A stretch of 64,000 bases of DNA, from NCBI RefSeq assembly GCF_025699485.1, contig NZ_JANUXN010000001.1:434001-498000 (forward strand), in the 5' to 3' direction. Every line of letters begins with the position of its first letter. Position 1 is the stretch's first letter. The notes under the pieces were generated by a model that ran no database searches, was not told the DNA's origin, and was given only the letters and a program-made list of their open reading frames with translations. Source of the stretch: Thauera carbonicopians (lineage in GTDB: Bacteria; Pseudomonadota; Gammaproteobacteria; Burkholderiales; Rhodocyclaceae). Positions 50,492-58,721 of the stretch are shown one piece after another. A program made the position numbers and the translations under genes.

Positions 50492-51466
50492 TCAGGGTTT
50501 TGAAGCGGGCAGCACGGTTGCGTAATAGCGCGTGAAGCTTCGCACCCGGACGGGGAAGGCATCGGCCAGCATGGCGAGCGCCTCGTCGGTGTCGTCCAGC
50601 GGGAACACGCCGGATACGCGCAGCGGGGCAAGTCCGGAATCGAAGCCCAGGTAGCCCTTGCGGTGGCGCGAGAGTTCGGCAATGAAGTCCGGCAGCGGCA
50701 TGTTCACGACACTGAGCCGCCCCTCCCGCCAGTCGCCCGCCCCTGCCGGCTGCATGTGCGGTGCGCCGGCACTGTGGCTGTCGAAGACGATCTCCTGCCC
50801 TTCGGACAGGCGGACGGGCTGCGCCATCGACAGCAGTGGACGCACTTCGACCGCGTCCTGCAGCACCTGCACGCTGGAATGGTCGCCATGCAGCCTGACC
50901 ACGAAGCGCGTGCCCAGGGCCCGCACCCTGCCATGCGGGGTATGCACGACGAAGGGGCGCGCGGCGCCGGGGAGCTTGTCGGGCCGCGTCTCGACGAGGA
51001 TTTCGCCCGCACGCAACAGGATGCCGCGCTCGCTGGGGCCGAAGGCCAGGTCCACGGCGCTGCCGGTGTTCAGGTACAGCAGCGAGCCGTCGGCCAGCAC
51101 GTGCCGGCTGCGCTCGCCGGTGCCGGTGCGCAGGCCGGCATGCAGCTCGGGCGAGGACAACTGGCGCCAGGTCCCGGCGCCCGCCAGTCCGGCACAAACC
51201 AGCACCACCGCGCTGCGCAGCACCGCGCGCCGCGAAGTCTTTTGCGCCAGCACCGGCGAGGCAAGCCTGCCCGGGACCTTGTCGAACAGGCTGCGGACCT
51301 CCTGGATCCGCGCCCATGCCTGGCGGTTGGACGGACAGGCGTCGAGCCAGCCCTGCCAGCGGCGGCGATCCTGTTCGGTGGCGTCTTCCGCCTGCAGGCA
51401 GGCATACCAGAAGGCGGCTTCTTCGATGGAGCTGGAGGACTTATTCACACCCTGCCCCGCTTTCAC
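50492..51466 (-). CDS. fecR: FecR-type anti-sigma regulator
   Basis: A 324-residue protein. The cytoplasmic part (about 1-78) contains SSSSIEEAAFWYACLQAEDA and RRWQGWLDACPSNRQAWARI, the usual FecR N-terminal pattern. One membrane helix lies at about 79-100 (RRAVLRSAVVLVCAGLAG). The periplasmic FecR domain follows: GERSRHVLADGSLLYLNTGS, then VHTPHGRVRALGTRFVV. It ends with an STN-like C-terminal region (VSGVFPLDDTDEALAMLADA) that meets the receptor. It should hold FecI inactive until the receptor signals. It lies 40 bp after fecI and 194 bp before the receptor. Confidence 0.92.
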   Translation of the reverse strand: MKAGQGVNKSSSSIEEAAFWYACLQAEDATEQDRRRWQGWLDACPSNRQAWARIQEVRSLFDKVPGRLASPVLAQKTSRRAVLRSAVVLVCAGLAGAGTWRQLSSPELHAGLRTGTGERSRHVLADGSLLYLNTGSAVDLAFGPSERGILLRAGEILVETRPDKLPGAARPFVVHTPHGRVRALGTRFVVRLHGDHSSVQVLQDAVEVRPLLSMAQPVRLSEGQEIVFDSHSAGAPHMQPAGAGDWREGRLSVVNMPLPDFIAELSRHRKGYLGFDSGLAPLRVSGVFPLDDTDEALAMLADAFPVRVRSFTRYYATVLPASKP

Positions 51467-51505
51467 GCCGGCATGCGGGAGCGCTGCGCGAGATGGCTTT
51501 GGTAT

Positions 51506-52021
51506 TCAAGGCATCATCTCGCAGCAATGCACCATCGCGCGCGCCACGTAGTTCTTGACGGTGCGCAGCGACACGCCGAGGCGTTCGGCGATCTGCGCAT
51601 ACGGCATTTCCTCGAACTGGGCGAGCAGGAAGGCCTGCTTGACCTTGATGCCCAGGCCATCGAGCATCTGGTCGATTTCCAGCAGCGCTTCCTTCATCAG
51701 CGCCTGGGTTTCGAGCGAAGGGATTTCGTCCTGCGGCAGCGTCGCCAGCACTTCGAGATAAGCGCGTTCGATCGACTGGCGGCGGTAGAAGTTGGCCATC
51801 AGCCGTCCGGCGACGGTGGCGAGGTAGGCCCGTGGTTCGCGCAGCGCCATCTGCACATTGGCATGTGCGCACAGCACGCGGATGAAAGTGTCCTGGGCCA
51901 GGTCGTCGGCATCGGCCTTGTTGCCCATCCTGGCGCGCAGCCACGCACTCAGCCAGCGATGATTGTCGTGGTAGAGCGTTGCGACATCCTGCGCGGGCGC
52001 GCCAGCCTCGGTCATACCCAT
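51506..52021 (-). CDS. fecI: FecI-family ECF sigma factor
   Basis: A 171-residue sigma factor with region 2 (DADDLAQDTFIRVLCAHANV, YLATVAGRLMANFYRRQSIE) and region 4 (LEIDQMLDGLGIKVKQAFLL, IAERLGVSLRTVKNYVARAM). The HTH lies in region 4.2. Iron-starvation sigma factors of this group are released by FecR when the STN receptor binds its ligand. It is the first gene of the sigma, anti-sigma, receptor, client, slam series. A Fur box 27 bp upstream implies expression only in low iron. Confidence 0.93.
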   Translation of the reverse strand: MGMTEAGAPAQDVATLYHDNHRWLSAWLRARMGNKADADDLAQDTFIRVLCAHANVQMALREPRAYLATVAGRLMANFYRRQSIERAYLEVLATLPQDEIPSLETQALMKEALLEIDQMLDGLGIKVKQAFLLAQFEEMPYAQIAERLGVSLRTVKNYVARAMVHCCEMMP

Positions 52022-52047
52022 GATAGGACTGTATCAGGCCATCAAGA

Positions 52048-52062
52048 TGATAACGCTTCTCA
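52048..52062. promoter_or_regulatory. Fur box upstream of fecI
   Basis: On the minus strand TGAGAAG-C-GTTATCA matches the 7-1-7 Fur motif in 11 of 14 arm positions. It is 27 bp before the fecI ATG and within an AT-rich stretch that could hold the promoter. Iron repression of the whole locus is likely. Confidence 0.65.
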
Positions 52063-52203
52063 TTATATATCCACTTGCCGCCGCCGGCTCCTGTTTTCTT
52101 TGGCTGGAAGCCCGCCGGCAGTGTTGCAAGGATCGTACAGCAGCCACATCCGGGAGTTAGAATTTGTGGTTTTCCGTCCCAGCCGTACACCGGAGTCTCA
52201 GCA

Positions 52204-53283
52204 ATGCCCGCCGCCCTGACCGAAAACCTCAACATCGCCGCCTTCGATCACATGCCCTCGCCGGAGGAGATCAAGGCCAGCGTACCGCTCACCGAGCAAG
52301 CCGCCGCTTCGGTCGTGGCCGGACGCAGAGCGCTGATGGACATCCTCGACCGCAAGGATCCGCGCGTCTTCGTCGTCGTGGGGCCGTGTTCGATCCACGA
52401 CCCGGTGGCCGGGCTCGACTATGCGCGCCGGCTGAAGAAGCTCGCCGACGAGGTGTCGGACGTGCTGCTGCTGGTGATGCGGGTGTATTTCGAGAAGCCG
52501 CGCACCTCGACCGGCTGGAAGGGCTTCATCAACGATCCCTTCATGGACGACTCCTTCCGCATCGACGTCGGCATGGAGCGTGCGCGCAAGTTCCTGCTCG
52601 ACGTCTGCGAGACCGGCCTGCCGACCGCCACCGAGGCGCTCGACCCGATCGCGCCGCAGTACTACGGCGACCTGATCTCGTGGACGGCGATCGGCGCCCG
52701 GACCTCCGAATCGCAGACCCACCGCGAGATGGCCTCGGGCCTGTCGACGCCGGTCGGCTTCAAGAACGCCACCGACGGCGACCTCGACGTGGCGATCAAC
52801 GCGATCATCTCGGCGGCCAGCCCGCACAGCTTCCTCGGCATCAACAGCCACGGCAAGTCGGCGATCACCCGCACCCGCGGCAACCGCTACGGCCACGTCG
52901 TGCTGCGCGGCGGCGGCGGGCGGCCGAACTACGACACGGTGTCGGTGTCGCTGGCCGAACAGGCGCTGGCCAAGGCCAAGCTGCCGCAGAACATCGTCGT
53001 CGACTGCTCGCACGCGAACTCCTGGAAGAAGCCCGAATACCAGCCGCTGGTGATGAAGGACGTGATGCACCAGATCCGCGAAGGCAACGAGTCGGTGGTC
53101 GGCCTGATGGTCGAAAGCAACATCGAGGCCGGCAACCAGCCGATTCCCGCCGACCTGTCGCAGCTCAAGTACGGCTGCTCGGTGACCGACGCCTGCGTGG
53201 GCTGGGACACCACCGAGGAGATGATCCGCAATGCGGCGGCGATGCTGCGCGAAGTCGTGGGCAGGCGCGGAGCATGCGCATGA
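52204..53283 (+). CDS. aroG: 3-deoxy-7-phosphoheptulonate synthase (class I DAHP synthase)
   Basis: A 359-residue enzyme starting MPAALTENLNIAAFDHMPSP. Class I motifs are clear: VVVGPCSIHDPVAGLDYARR, RVYFEKPRTSTGWKGFINDP, the LRGGGGRPNYDT phosphate region and IVVDCSHANSWKKPEYQP. Metal ligands Cys, His and Glu lie in GPCS, CSHANS and VESNIEAGNQ, with Asp in TDACVGWD. It condenses PEP and erythrose 4-phosphate as the first step of the shikimate pathway. The feedback amino acid cannot be told. The serB start overlaps its stop by 4 bp. Confidence 0.95.
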   Translation: MPAALTENLNIAAFDHMPSPEEIKASVPLTEQAAASVVAGRRALMDILDRKDPRVFVVVGPCSIHDPVAGLDYARRLKKLADEVSDVLLLVMRVYFEKPRTSTGWKGFINDPFMDDSFRIDVGMERARKFLLDVCETGLPTATEALDPIAPQYYGDLISWTAIGARTSESQTHREMASGLSTPVGFKNATDGDLDVAINAIISAASPHSFLGINSHGKSAITRTRGNRYGHVVLRGGGGRPNYDTVSVSLAEQALAKAKLPQNIVVDCSHANSWKKPEYQPLVMKDVMHQIREGNESVVGLMVESNIEAGNQPIPADLSQLKYGCSVTDACVGWDTTEEMIRNAAAMLREVVGRRGACA

Positions 53284-54110
53284 ATCTCGTCGTGCTGGCC
53301 GAGGACGTCGACAGCATTGCGCTGAAGAACGTCGCCAAGCTGACGGGCGCGCGCGAGATCGAGCAGATCACGCCACGCTCGTTCCGTCTGGTCGCCGCCC
53401 AGGCCCATCCCGACCTGGCGAAGACCTGCGCCGCGGGCGGCCTGGACCATGCCTGGCTGCCCGACGGCCGCCAGTTGCGCGACTTCGGCCTGTTCGTCAC
53501 CGACATGGATTCGACGCTGATCAACATCGAATGCATCGACGAGATTGCCGACATGCAGGGCCTGAAAGCCCAGGTCGCCGAGATCACCGAAGCGGCGATG
53601 CAGGGCGAGATCGATTTCCGCGAGTCGCTGACCCGCCGCGTGTCGCTGCTGGCCGGCTTGCCCGAAAGCGCGCTAGAAGAGGTTTACGTCCATCGCCTGC
53701 AACTGAACCCCGGCGCCGAACGGCTGATGAAGGGCCTGCAGCGCGCCGGCATCCGGACGATGCTGGTATCCGGCGGCTTCACCTACTTCACCGAACGCCT
53801 GAAGCAGCGCCTGGGCTTCGACCATGCCCATGCCAACGAGCTCGAAGTGGCCGGCGGCCGCCTGACCGGCCGCGTGGTGGGCGGGATCGTCGACGGCGAG
53901 GCCAAGGCGCACCATCTGCTGCGCCTCCGCGATGCGCTCGGCCTGGAGCCGCGGCAGGTGATCGCGGCCGGCGACGGCGCCAACGACATCCCGATGCTGA
54001 AAGCCGCCGGCTTCGGCGTCGCTTTCCACCCCAAGCCGGCACTGCGCCAGGTGGCGGACTGCTGCATCGAGCACAGCGGGCTGGACGGGGTGCTCGACCT
54101 CTTCGGCTGA
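53280..54110 (+). CDS. serB: Phosphoserine phosphatase
   Basis: A 276-residue HAD enzyme. The nucleophile motif [14 protein letters not shown] is at about 75-88. Motif II is [19 protein letters not shown] and the last motif is [20 protein letters not shown]. The N-terminal 70 residues form an ACT-like regulatory domain. It makes serine from phosphoserine. The ATG at 53280 is chosen: its distance to GGAG upstream is right and it overlaps the aroG stop (ATGA). An alternative in-frame ATG at 53274 would add two residues. Coupling of aroG to serB is unusual but could simply be local. Confidence 0.94.
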   Translation: MNLVVLAEDVDSIALKNVAKLTGAREIEQITPRSFRLVAAQAHPDLAKTCAAGGLDHAWLPDGRQLRDFGLFVTDMDSTLINIECIDEIADMQGLKAQVAEITEAAMQGEIDFRESLTRRVSLLAGLPESALEEVYVHRLQLNPGAERLMKGLQRAGIRTMLVSGGFTYFTERLKQRLGFDHAHANELEVAGGRLTGRVVGGIVDGEAKAHHLLRLRDALGLEPRQVIAAGDGANDIPMLKAAGFGVAFHPKPALRQVADCCIEHSGLDGVLDLFG

Positions 54111-54116
54111 GGCGCT

Positions 54117-54845
54117 TCAGCCTGCGGCCAGCGCAGCGCTGGCCGCTTCCTCGCGCAACCGCCCCGCCGTCATCCGCAGCACGCGCCCGCAGCGGCGGGC
54201 GAGCGACTCGTCGTGGGTGACGAGGATCAGCGTGGTACCGGCTTCGCGGTTGAGCGCGAACATCAGTTCGATGACGGCGCGGCCGGTTTCGGCGTCGAGG
54301 TTGCCGGTCGGCTCGTCGGCCAGCAGCAGGCGCGGATCGGGGGCGAAAGCCCGCGCCAGCGCGACGCGCTGCTGCTCGCCGCCGGACAGGTGCTTGGGAT
54401 AGTGGCGCAGCCTGCTTTCCAGGCCGACGCGCTGCAGCCATTGCGTGGCCACTTCGCGCGCCTGCGGCATCCCGGCCAGTTCCAGCGGCAGCATCACGTT
54501 CTCCAGCGCGGTCAGCGCCGGCAGCAACTGGAAGGACTGGAACACGAAACCGATGGCCTCGCCGCGCAGCGCCGCGCGCGCATCCTCGTCGAGGGCGAAG
54601 AAGTCCGTGCCCTGCAGCCTGACCGAACCGTCCGATGGAACGTCCAGCCCGGCGAGCAATCCCAGCAGCGTCGATTTGCCCGAACCCGACGCGCCGACGA
54701 TGGCGACCGACTCGCCCGCGCCGACAGCGAAGCCGACATCCTGCAGAATGTGCAGATCACCCTCGTCGTCGGCCACCTTCACGCGCTTCGACAAGCGCTC
54801 GACTTCGATGACCGGAATGGAGATTTCAATGCCGCTGCGATCCAT
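54117..54845 (-). CDS. ybbA: ABC transporter ATP-binding protein (YbbA/LolD-like)
   Basis: A 242-residue ATPase from ATG 54845. Walker [18 protein letters not shown], signature [18 protein letters not shown], Walker [18 protein letters not shown] and H-loop [14 protein letters not shown]. The [20 protein letters not shown] segment is typical of the LolD/MacB/YbbA class. The classical pairing ybbA-tesA, divergent with overlapping 5' ends, is kept here: its start overlaps tesA by 17 bp. The partner permease (YbbP) is not in this window. It converges on serB. Confidence 0.92.
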   Translation of the reverse strand: MDRSGIEISIPVIEVERLSKRVKVADDEGDLHILQDVGFAVGAGESVAIVGASGSGKSTLLGLLAGLDVPSDGSVRLQGTDFFALDEDARAALRGEAIGFVFQSFQLLPALTALENVMLPLELAGMPQAREVATQWLQRVGLESRLRHYPKHLSGGEQQRVALARAFAPDPRLLLADEPTGNLDAETGRAVIELMFALNREAGTTLILVTHDESLARRCGRVLRMTAGRLREEAASAALAAG

Positions 54846-55443
54846 CGCTACCTTCTTTGTCATGCTGCTGTTCATGAGTGCCGCCCAGGCGGCGACGATC
54901 CTGGTGTGGGGCGACAGCCTGTCCGCCGGCTACGGCCTGAAACCCGGTGAAGCCTGGCCCACCTTGTTGCAGACGCGCCTGGAGGAAAAAGGGTTCCGCC
55001 ATACCGTCGTCAATGCCAGCGTATCCGGCGAGACTTCGGCCGGCGGCCGCTCGCGCCTGCCGGCCGCGCTCGAACGCCACAAGCCCGACATCGTCATCCT
55101 CGAACTCGGCGCCAACGACGGCCTGCGCGGCCTGAAGCCGCAACTGCTGGCCGAGAACCTCGAAGCGATGATCGCCGCATCCCGCGAAGCCGGTGCCCGG
55201 GTGCTGCTGATCGGCATGCAGATGCCGCCGAATTATGGTCCCGCCTACACCCGCCGGTTTGCCCAGGCTTTCGACGAAGTCGCCAAAACCCAGCAGGTGC
55301 CACTCGTTCCCTTCCTGATGGAAGGCTTCGCCGACCAGCCCGAGCGTTTCCTCGCCGACGGCATCCATCCCACGGCCGACGCGCAGCCGCTGGTGCTGGA
55401 TACGGTGTGGAACGGCCTGGAGCCGATGCTGGGCAAGCGCTAG
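54829..55443 (+). CDS. tesA: SGNH-family arylesterase / thioesterase I
   Basis: A 204-residue protein with a signal peptide ending AAQA, then ATILVWGDSLSAGYGLKPGE. The GDS nucleophile is Ser30; block III GAND is in LELGANDGLRGLK, and the His/Asp end motif is LADGIHPTADAQ. This is the TesA/ApeA/PldC family of periplasmic multifunctional lipases and thioesterases. GGAG six bases before the ATG supports the start. It is divergent to ybbA, sharing the same promoter gap. Confidence 0.93.
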   Translation: MPLRSIATFFVMLLFMSAAQAATILVWGDSLSAGYGLKPGEAWPTLLQTRLEEKGFRHTVVNASVSGETSAGGRSRLPAALERHKPDIVILELGANDGLRGLKPQLLAENLEAMIAASREAGARVLLIGMQMPPNYGPAYTRRFAQAFDEVAKTQQVPLVPFLMEGFADQPERFLADGIHPTADAQPLVLDTVWNGLEPMLGKR

Positions 55444-55450
55444 CGCAGCC

Positions 55451-56491
55451 TCAGACCACCGTCACGATCGCTTCACCCGCCACCATCCGCCCGATCACCG
55501 TGCCGGGCTCGCCCTGCGCGCCGGCGATCGCGGCCTGCACCGCGTCCAGCGCGCTCTCGTCGCAGGCGATCAGCAGGCCGCCCGAAGTCTGCGGGTCGGT
55601 GACGAGCTTTTGCTGCCATTCCGGCGCGTTCTCCGGCAAGCGCACACCGCTGCCGTAGCTGGCCCAGTTGCGCGTCGAGGCGCCGGTGGCGATGCCGTCC
55701 CTGACCAGGGCCGCGGCTTCGTCGATGAGCGGCAGCGCGTCGATGCGCACTTCCGCGCCCAGCTTGCCGCCGCGGCACATTTCCAGCAGATGGCCGGCCA
55801 GGCCGAAGCCGGTGACGTCGGTGACGGCATGCACGCCGTCCAGCTCGGCAAGCGCGGTGCCGGCGCGGTTCAGCGTGGTCGTCCAGCGAACCATCTGCCG
55901 ATAGCCCTGCGGCGACAGCAGCCCCTTCTTCAGCCCTGCCGACAGGATGCCGATGCCGAGCGGCTTGGACAGCACCAGCACGTCGCCATCGCGCGCGCCG
56001 GCATTGGTCTTGACCTTGGCCGGATCGACCACACCCAGGCCGACGAGGCCGTAGATCGGCTCCAGCACGTCGATCGAATGGCCGCCGGCGATCGGGATGC
56101 CGGCCTCGCGGCATACCTCCGCTCCGCCCTGCAGGATCTCGCCGATGACTTCGCGCGGCAGCTTGTCGAGCGGCATGCCGACGACGGCCAGCGCGAAGAT
56201 CGGCGTGCCGCCCATCGCATAGACGTCGGACAGCGCGTTGGTGGCGGCGATGCGGCCGAAGTCGCGTGGATCATCGACGATCGGGGTGAAGAAATCGGTG
56301 GTGGCGACGACGGCCTGGCGCTCGTTCAGCCGATACACCGCGGCGTCGTCCGAAGTATCGGTGCCCACCAGCAGTTCGGCCGGCACCAGGCCGGCCGGCA
56401 TCGCCGCGAGCAGTTCGGTCAGCACTCCGGGCGCGATTTTGCAGCCGCAGCCGCCGCCGTGGGAAAATTGCGTGAGTTTGATTTCGTTCAT
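55451..56491 (-). CDS. selD: Selenide, water dikinase
   Basis: A 346-residue enzyme starting MNEIKLTQFSHGGGCGCKIA. The active-site Cys15/Cys17 and Lys18 appear in GGGCGCK; it is the cysteine form, not the selenocysteine form. LVGTDTSDDAAVYRLNERQ and VATTDFFTPIVDDPRDFGR hold metal and ATP contacts. It makes selenophosphate from selenide and ATP. It is divergent to mnmH across 57 bp, giving a minimal pathway for selenium-modified tRNA. No selA/selB was seen in the window, so selenoprotein synthesis is not implied. Confidence 0.95.
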   Translation of the reverse strand: MNEIKLTQFSHGGGCGCKIAPGVLTELLAAMPAGLVPAELLVGTDTSDDAAVYRLNERQAVVATTDFFTPIVDDPRDFGRIAATNALSDVYAMGGTPIFALAVVGMPLDKLPREVIGEILQGGAEVCREAGIPIAGGHSIDVLEPIYGLVGLGVVDPAKVKTNAGARDGDVLVLSKPLGIGILSAGLKKGLLSPQGYRQMVRWTTTLNRAGTALAELDGVHAVTDVTGFGLAGHLLEMCRGGKLGAEVRIDALPLIDEAAALVRDGIATGASTRNWASYGSGVRLPENAPEWQQKLVTDPQTSGGLLIACDESALDAVQAAIAGAQGEPGTVIGRMVAGEAIVTVV

Positions 56492-56548
56492 ATCCGGAAA
56501 GAGGAGCAGCGGGCGCGCGGGGAGGATTGGAAACGTGCCTGCGAAAAC

Positions 56549-57616
56549 ATGAGAAAAGGCGTCACGACCGTAGCACAGCTATCCGGCTTTGACGAGATCA
56601 TCGATGCCCGCAGCCCGGCGGAGTTCGCCGAGGACCGCATTCCCGGCGCAGTCAACCTGCCGGTGCTGGACAACGAACAGCGCATCGCTGTCGGCACCTT
56701 GTACAGGCAATCCCCCTTCGAGGCCCGCCGGCTGGGCGGTGCGCTGGTCGCAGAAAACATCGCCCGCCATCTCCAGGGCCATCTCCAGGACAAGCCGAAA
56801 AAATGGCGGCCACTGGTGTATTGCTGGCGCGGCGGACAGCGCAGCGGCTCATTCACGACCTGGCTGCGCATGGTGGGCTGGGACGCCCATCAACTGGAAG
56901 GCGGCTACAAGGCCTTTCGCCACCACGTTATTTCCGAGATCGAACACTACGCCTCTGCGCTGCGCTGGCGGGTCGTCTGCGGCCCCACCGGCAGCGCCAA
57001 GACGCGGGTGCTGGAAGCGCTGGCGCGCGCCGGCGCCCAGACGCTGGATCTGGAAGAGCTCGCTGCCCACAAGGGTTCGGTGCTCGGCGCCCTGCCCGGC
57101 CGGCCGCAGCCCGCGCAGAAGCACTTCGAGACTCGGTTATGGGCCAGGATGGCGGCGCTCGACCTGGCACGCCCGGTGCACGTCGAAGCCGAAAGCCGCA
57201 AGATCGGCGCAGTCTTCGTGCCCGAACCACTGATCCTCGCGATGCGCCGCGCGCCCTGTATCGCCATCGAGACCAGCCGCGGGGCGCGGCTGGAATTCCT
57301 GGTGCGCGACTACGCCTACCTCGGCGACGACATCGCCCGCCTGCGGGCCAACATCGACCGCCTGACCCAGTTGCAGAGCCGCAGGACCATCGAGCACTGG
57401 CATGCGCTGGCCGAAGCCCGCGCCCTGCCCGAGCTGTTCGGCGAACTCATCGACCTGCACTACGACCCGCTCTACCGCCGCTCGCAGCACGGCAACTACG
57501 CCGGCTTCGGCGATGCGCCGCGGCTGGAAACCGATGACCTGAGTCCAGCCGGCATCGATGCGCTGGCGCGGCGGATACTGGCGCTCGGCAGCGTGGGCGA
57601 TCCGCGTTCGGCCTGA
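56549..57616 (+). CDS. mnmH: tRNA 2-selenouridine synthase
   Basis: A 355-residue protein with an N-terminal rhodanese domain whose active Cys92 is in VYCWRGGQRSGSF, and a C-terminal P-loop domain with GPTGSAKT at about 145-152. AHKGSVLGALPGRPQPAQKH and VEAESRKIGAVFVPEPLI are characteristic of SelU/MnmH. It replaces sulfur by selenium at the wobble 2-thiouridine of certain tRNAs via a geranyl intermediate, using selenophosphate from SelD. It is divergent to selD. Confidence 0.95.
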   Translation: MRKGVTTVAQLSGFDEIIDARSPAEFAEDRIPGAVNLPVLDNEQRIAVGTLYRQSPFEARRLGGALVAENIARHLQGHLQDKPKKWRPLVYCWRGGQRSGSFTTWLRMVGWDAHQLEGGYKAFRHHVISEIEHYASALRWRVVCGPTGSAKTRVLEALARAGAQTLDLEELAAHKGSVLGALPGRPQPAQKHFETRLWARMAALDLARPVHVEAESRKIGAVFVPEPLILAMRRAPCIAIETSRGARLEFLVRDYAYLGDDIARLRANIDRLTQLQSRRTIEHWHALAEARALPELFGELIDLHYDPLYRRSQHGNYAGFGDAPRLETDDLSPAGIDALARRILALGSVGDPRSA

Positions 57617-57638
57617 GCAGCCGGTCACGGCGCCTCCC

Positions 57639-57681
57639 ATGTCCCGGCCGCAGATCCCGCCAGTGCGGGGCCGGCGGACAT
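57639..57681. terminator. Imperfect inverted repeat between convergent mnmH and DUF4198 gene
   Basis: ATGTCC...GGACAT with inner CGGCC...GGCCG arms forms an imperfect stem of about 11 bp around a 19-base loop. It overlaps the end of the DUF4198 gene. A bidirectional terminator is possible. Confidence 0.3.
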
Positions 57682-58331
57682 CAGCGGGGAACTTCGAAGC
57701 TGAGCGTGGCCGTGTGGCGCACGTCGTCGTACTTCCTGCCGTCGACCGTCACGCTGCCGTTGTTAACCCGGGCGGTGACTTCCAGCACGTACAGTCCCGG
57801 GAAGGCAGGCGTGAAGCTCACCGTGCCGTCCTTGGCCGGCGTGAGCACGCGGTACCAGCCTTCGCTGGTATCCACGTTCACCTGGCTGGCTGCCACCGGA
57901 CGGCCCTTGAACATCAGGCGGAAGGTGTTGCCGCCCGGCTCGGTGGGCACGAGTTCCAGATCGTTGACGGCCTGGGTTTCCGTGCGGCCGAAGCGGGCCT
58001 GGTAGTAGGTCAGCACGCCGTCCGGCCCGGGGCGCGTCGCGGCGAAGCGCACATCGCCCGCGCCAGCCTCGGGAAGGCTGAAATGGTCGGCCGCCTGCTC
58101 GTAGGCGGCACTCCTGCCCTCGGCAAGCACTACCTTGGTGTCCTGCAACACAGGCAGCCTGCCGAGCGGCTTGTGCAGTTCGCCCGCATAGACCGTGGTC
58201 CGGCCGCCTTCGGATTGCAGCCAGAGATAGTCCGCGTGGGCGAGCGAGGCGGCAAGCGCACCGGCGGCGATGGCAAAGCACACGCCGATCCGGCGAAGAA
58301 CCTTGTGTTTGGGCGAACGGGACTGCTGCAT
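57681..58331 (-). CDS. DUF4198 periplasmic protein
   Basis: A 216-residue protein with a signal peptide ending LAHA, then DYLWLQSEGGRTTVYAGELH. DUF4198 proteins open with this pattern of an immunoglobulin-like fold and are found near metal-uptake systems (NikM/CbiM-like context). The protein ends with RHTATLSFEVPR. It is likely a periplasmic accessory of iron or metal uptake, supported by its operon with PepSY and DUF3325/3649 genes upstream. No ligand residues stand out. It is the last gene of that operon. Confidence 0.8.
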   Translation of the reverse strand: MQQSRSPKHKVLRRIGVCFAIAAGALAASLAHADYLWLQSEGGRTTVYAGELHKPLGRLPVLQDTKVVLAEGRSAAYEQAADHFSLPEAGAGDVRFAATRPGPDGVLTYYQARFGRTETQAVNDLELVPTEPGGNTFRLMFKGRPVAASQVNVDTSEGWYRVLTPAKDGTVSFTPAFPGLYVLEVTARVNNGSVTVDGRKYDDVRHTATLSFEVPR

Positions 58332-58352
58332 GGGCTCTCCTGCCTCCTGTTT

Positions 58353-58721
58353 TTACTGCGTACGCATCCAGCGCGGCACGCGGCCGGGCGGCGGTACGGT
58401 GATCTCTTCCTGTTCGACCGTGACCTGCAAGCCGGGGCCGATGTCGAACAGCACGTAGAAAGGCTGTTCAGGCTTCTTGAATGTCCACGTGGAATTCGCC
58501 CCCAGCTTGCCTTCGAGCAGCGTGCCGCCATCCACGGCGATGACTTCCATGCGCGAATCCGGCATCTCGTCGCCATCGTTGGTCGCGCCCCGGCAACGCA
58601 CGCTGCCCTCGTCGAGCAGGAAGCAGCGCGCCACCGGCTCATGGGCAGCAGCTCCCGCGCAGCCCAGCGCCAGGCCGAGGGCCAGCAGCCAGCGGGGGAT
58701 ACGGTGTTCAGTGCCTTGCAT
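58353..58721 (-). CDS. Small exported protein of the iron cluster, function unknown
   Basis: A 122-residue protein with a signal peptide (RIPRWLLALGLALGCAGA) ending AAAH. The mature chain has two cysteines (ARCFLLDEGSVRCRGATN) and a beta-rich segment YVLFDIGPGLQVTVEQEEIT. No recognised family. It overlaps the DUF3325 gene end by 14 bp and precedes the DUF4198 gene, so it belongs to the same operon. A periplasmic accessory role in iron uptake is inferred from position only. Confidence 0.7.
   Translation of the reverse strand: MQGTEHRIPRWLLALGLALGCAGAAAHEPVARCFLLDEGSVRCRGATNDGDEMPDSRMEVIAVDGGTLLEGKLGANSTWTFKKPEQPFYVLFDIGPGLQVTVEQEEITVPPPGRVPRWMRTQ

Noticed and set aside
55451-56491. selD as a selenoprotein with an in-frame TGA
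   Set aside because: The active-site motif reads GGGCGCK with cysteine codons and no internal stop.
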